DNA of 7,673 nt from Methanocorpusculum sp. (lineage in GTDB: Archaea; Halobacteriota; Methanomicrobia; Methanomicrobiales; Methanocorpusculaceae): assembly GCA_017622255.1 (NCBI GenBank), contig JAGARL010000141.1, positions 1 to 7,673 of the forward strand. Direction: 5' to 3'. The position numbers were made by a program, and so were the translations under genes. Shown here piece after piece: positions 5,895 through 7,673 of the stretch. Every line of letters begins with the position of its first letter. The first letter of the stretch is position 1. The notes beneath the pieces were generated by a model. That model had not been told where the DNA came from, did no database searches, and saw only the letters and a list, made by a program, of their open reading frames with translations.

Positions 5895-6097
5895 CCGAAA
5901 CACCAGAACCAAACTACGAAGAAATGATTACCGAACTGCGTGACATTGCCCGCAAACTCGACGATGCAAACACCTCCGTCGAGGACGCGGTAAAACTGCA
6001 CGCCAGAGGCATGGAACTCATTGCAAAGTGCGAAGCATTCCTCGCCAAAGCAGAACTGACCATCACCGAAGTGCACAAGACGCAGGAATCCGCATAA
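5891..6097 (+). CDS. xseB: Exodeoxyribonuclease VII small subunit
   Basis: This 68-residue protein is the small subunit of exonuclease VII; in the bacterial enzyme several XseB copies bind the helical region of each XseA and are needed for proper activity. The sequence is predicted to be two helices and matches the family pattern: YEEMITELRDIARKLDD (9-25), TSVEDAVKLHARGMELI (28-44) and CEAFLAKAELTI (47-58). The central xxRGxxL-type element (A38-R39-G40) and the C-terminal LxxAE segment are conserved. Its length is normal for XseB. The ATG overlaps the xseA stop as ATGA, and a GGAG sits 8 nt upstream, so the subunits are probably made by coupled translation, as their complex stoichiometry demands. 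The MFS gene follows after 3 nt. The position directly after a clear xseA makes this call firm despite the small size. Confidence 0.93.
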   Translation: MTETPEPNYEEMITELRDIARKLDDANTSVEDAVKLHARGMELIAKCEAFLAKAELTITEVHKTQESA

Positions 6098-6100
6098 CGA

Positions 6101-7267
6101 ATGGCAAAATCTTCACCGCTCACAGGAGCGGTCACCGGACATTTTCTGATTGACCTCTACACGCCGGTCCTGCCGATTATCCTCCCGCTGTTAATCGAGA
6201 CAATGGGACTCTCCTACTTCCTCGCCGGACTGGTGGTCACGGTCTTTAATGTGGTATCCTCGATTACCCAGCCTCTGGTCGGAATCTGGGGAGATAAGAC
6301 AGGAAAGCATGCGGATGTAGCGTTCTGCGTCCTGCTCGGTGCTGTTGGAATTTCCTTGTCTGCGCTGACGAATAACTACCTGATTCTTCTGATGCTGGTA
6401 ACCGGGGCCGCGGTCGGGCATGCACTGTTCCATCCGGCAGCCATGGATTTGGTCTACCGCGTAAGCCCGCCGGCAAAACTCGGTAAGTACAACTCGCTCT
6501 TTACGACAGCCGGAAGTATCAGCTATGCGTTTGGTCCGCTGATTGCCGGGGCATTAATCGCATTCGGCGGGCTTCCTGCCGTCTGCTGGATGGTTCTTCC
6601 GGGAATCATTGGTGCGGCATGGATTTTCAAGCTGACCCGTTCGGCAGAGCCGCTCGAGCCGGCGGCAAAGAAGGCACGGATATCTCCAATCGCCGGTTCG
6701 GCATCTGCGGCCGCACTGGTTGTTACGGTCTGTGCTCTGCGGGCAATCGGATACACCGGCATTATTACCTACCTGCCGACGATGCTGACCGAATCCGAAG
6801 GAATGACGACGCTGATTTCCTCAGTGATTGTAACCATCATGCTCCTCTTCGGTGTTGCCGGACAGCTTGCCGGCGGCAGGCTTTCGGATAAGTACGGCAG
6901 AAAGCGGATGCTGGTTGCAGGTCTCGTCCTGGCGATTCCCTGCTTTATGCTGATATTTACCGAAGGTCCGGTCATGATCTTCGGCATTATGAGCTATGCG
7001 TTCTTTGCAAGCTTCTGCTATGTAACCTCCGTTACGATGACGCAGGAGCTGCTTCCCGGAAAGACGGGGCTTGCTTCCGGCCTCACGCTCGGATTTACGA
7101 TGGGTGTCGGCGGTCTCGGAGCAGCAGTCGTCGGTCTTGTCGCAGATGCTACCGGAAACTTATCCGGGGCATTGTCGCTGATGATTATCCCGGTTGTTAT
7201 CGCACCGCTGATTGCACTGCTGGTGAAATACAAAAAAGCGGATGAAACCGCAGTTCTTCACCCCTGA
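6101..7267 (+). CDS. MFS transporter, resembling the fosmidomycin-resistance (Fsr) group
   Basis: This is a 388-residue major facilitator superfamily protein with two six-helix halves. The N terminus GHFLIDLYTPVLPIILPLL (13-31) and HALFHPAAMDL (107-117) resemble the Fsr-like drug efflux group. A motif-A-like loop GIWGDKTGKH (61-70) and its second-half counterpart GGRLSDKYGRKRM (258-270) mark the loops between helices 2-3 and 8-9. The central cytoplasmic linker (about 180-198) is basic and alanine-rich. The substrate is unknown: efflux of a small molecule is the likely direction by family, but metabolite export is equally possible. The ATG is 3 nt after the xseB stop with only a distant AGGA (6084-6087), so translation probably depends on re-initiation or coupling, making this the third gene of the xseA-xseB operon. 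A functional link to ExoVII is not evident. The length is typical and both halves are intact. Confidence 0.87.
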   Translation: MAKSSPLTGAVTGHFLIDLYTPVLPIILPLLIETMGLSYFLAGLVVTVFNVVSSITQPLVGIWGDKTGKHADVAFCVLLGAVGISLSALTNNYLILLMLVTGAAVGHALFHPAAMDLVYRVSPPAKLGKYNSLFTTAGSISYAFGPLIAGALIAFGGLPAVCWMVLPGIIGAAWIFKLTRSAEPLEPAAKKARISPIAGSASAAALVVTVCALRAIGYTGIITYLPTMLTESEGMTTLISSVIVTIMLLFGVAGQLAGGRLSDKYGRKRMLVAGLVLAIPCFMLIFTEGPVMIFGIMSYAFFASFCYVTSVTMTQELLPGKTGLASGLTLGFTMGVGGLGAAVVGLVADATGNLSGALSLMIIPVVIAPLIALLVKYKKADETAVLHP

Positions 7268-7269
7268 CC

Positions 7270-7276
7270 TTTTTTT
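7270..7276 (+). terminator. Oligo-T terminator after the xseA-xseB-MFS operon
   Basis: Seven consecutive T begin 2 nt after the MFS stop codon, preceded by a C-rich stretch but no convincing stem. This fits the archaeal oligo-T terminator type and separates the operon from the DUF362 gene. Confidence 0.6.
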
Positions 7277-7295
7277 CGGCAGTCCAGCCAGACGC

Positions 7296-7305
7296 ATTTA
7301 TCTTA
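7296..7305 (+). promoter_or_regulatory. TATA-like element implying a leaderless DUF362 transcript
   Basis: ATTTATCTTA is centred about 27 nt before the ATG at 7327, which has no Shine-Dalgarno. The spacing predicts transcription starting at or within a few bases of the start codon, the same geometry as at the isomerase-like gene. It also argues that this gene has its own promoter after the operon terminator. Confidence 0.45.
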
Positions 7306-7326
7306 TCTTACGCCATACAAGAAAGC

Positions 7327-7673
7327 ATGGAAGATGTGTATATTGCCCGTGCCGGCGCTCTTTCTGCGGACCGCACAACGGAGAAGAAAATCCAGGCGCT
7401 CTGTAAGGCAGCAGGCCTCGATATGATGGTCTCTGAAGGAGACTTAACGGCAGTCAAAGTGCATTTCGGCGAACGCGGAAATGATGCGTTTGTTCCGGCG
7501 TTAAGTGTTGCCGCAGTTATTGAGGAGATTAAAAATCTCGGGGCAAAACCGTTTTTAACCGATACCAATACGCTCTATCTCGGCGGCAGAAGAAACAGCG
7601 CTGACCACCTGGAAACCGCGGCAAAGCACGGCTTCTGCTATCCGGTTGTTTCCTGCCCGGTGATTATCGCAGA
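7327..7673 (+). CDS. DUF362 family protein, N-terminal part (runs off the window)
   Basis: An open frame starts at this ATG and runs without a stop to the window edge, giving 115 complete codons. The sequence matches the N-terminal part of DUF362, a family in which many archaeal and clostridial members also carry 4Fe-4S ferredoxin motifs further on; family members are commonly near 370 residues, so about two thirds would lie outside. Recognisable blocks are AVKVHFGERGN (42-52), KPFLTDTNTLYLGGRRN (74-90) and ADHLETAAKHGF (92-103). Two cysteines near the edge (C104, C110) are visible, but no Cys-rich cluster can be assessed in this part. No biochemical role is established; an iron-sulfur or redox function is an inference from the family. 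The gene follows the MFS gene by 59 nt, with an oligo-T terminator and its own TATA-like element between them, so it is probably transcribed separately. Confidence 0.88.
   Translation, partial: MEDVYIARAGALSADRTTEKKIQALCKAAGLDMMVSEGDLTAVKVHFGERGNDAFVPALSVAAVIEEIKNLGAKPFLTDTNTLYLGGRRNSADHLETAAKHGFCYPVVSCPVIIA

Noticed and set aside
7238..7251. GCGG/CCGC stem near the end of the MFS gene as a terminator stem
   Set aside because: It has only 4 bp and is separated from the T7 tract by about 18 nt, too weak and distant to count as part of the terminator.
1..7673. A defence island, CRISPR array, mobile element or RNA gene
   Set aside because: No regularly spaced repeats, transposase or integrase motifs, terminal repeats or tRNA-like cloverleaf are visible; ExoVII alone is ordinary DNA metabolism.

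Overview
The window (about 50-55% G+C by eye) looks like chromosomal DNA of a methanogen-type euryarchaeon, plausibly of the Methanomicrobiales/Methanocorpusculum kind. This placement is an inference. It rests on two families typical of archaea or methanogens (DUF371 at the left end, DUF362 at the right end), short oligo-T tracts directly after stop codons, and TATA-box-like elements about 27 nt before start codons that lack a Shine-Dalgarno sequence. The proposed lineage comes from family recognition, not from any search.

Layout: (1) 14-439 (+), a DUF371 protein of unknown function. (2) 541-1806 (-), a CNNM/CorC membrane protein with DUF21, a CBS pair and a CorC_HlyC domain, convergent with DUF371 across a terminator-rich gap. 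(3) 1807-2037, a divergent promoter region. (4) 2038-3480 (+), an AgcS-type sodium:alanine/glycine symporter ending in a well-formed hairpin/oligo-T terminator. (5) 3495-4295 (-), an AP-endonuclease-2/xylose-isomerase-like TIM-barrel protein. (6) 4296-4514, a second divergent intergenic region with a long imperfect inverted repeat. (7) 4515-7267 (+), a compact cluster xseA-xseB-MFS: both subunits of the bacterial-type exodeoxyribonuclease VII, joined by an ATGA overlap, then an MFS transporter resembling the fosmidomycin-resistance (Fsr) group 3 nt downstream. (8) 7327-7673 (+), the first 115 codons of a DUF362 protein, running off the window.

The neighbourhood appears to be mostly housekeeping: ion and amino-acid transport plus DNA processing. 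I see no CRISPR array, transposase, toxin-antitoxin pair, tRNA or rRNA, and no multi-gene defence system. The points most worth a second look are the complete ExoVII gene pair in a probable archaeon, the uncertain start and N-terminal tail of its XseA, its coupling to an efflux-type transporter, and several small regulatory structures: a palindrome just after a TATA box, two probable leaderless promoters, an attenuator-like hairpin before the corC-like gene, and a GAAA-capped hairpin at the start of the DUF371 gene.
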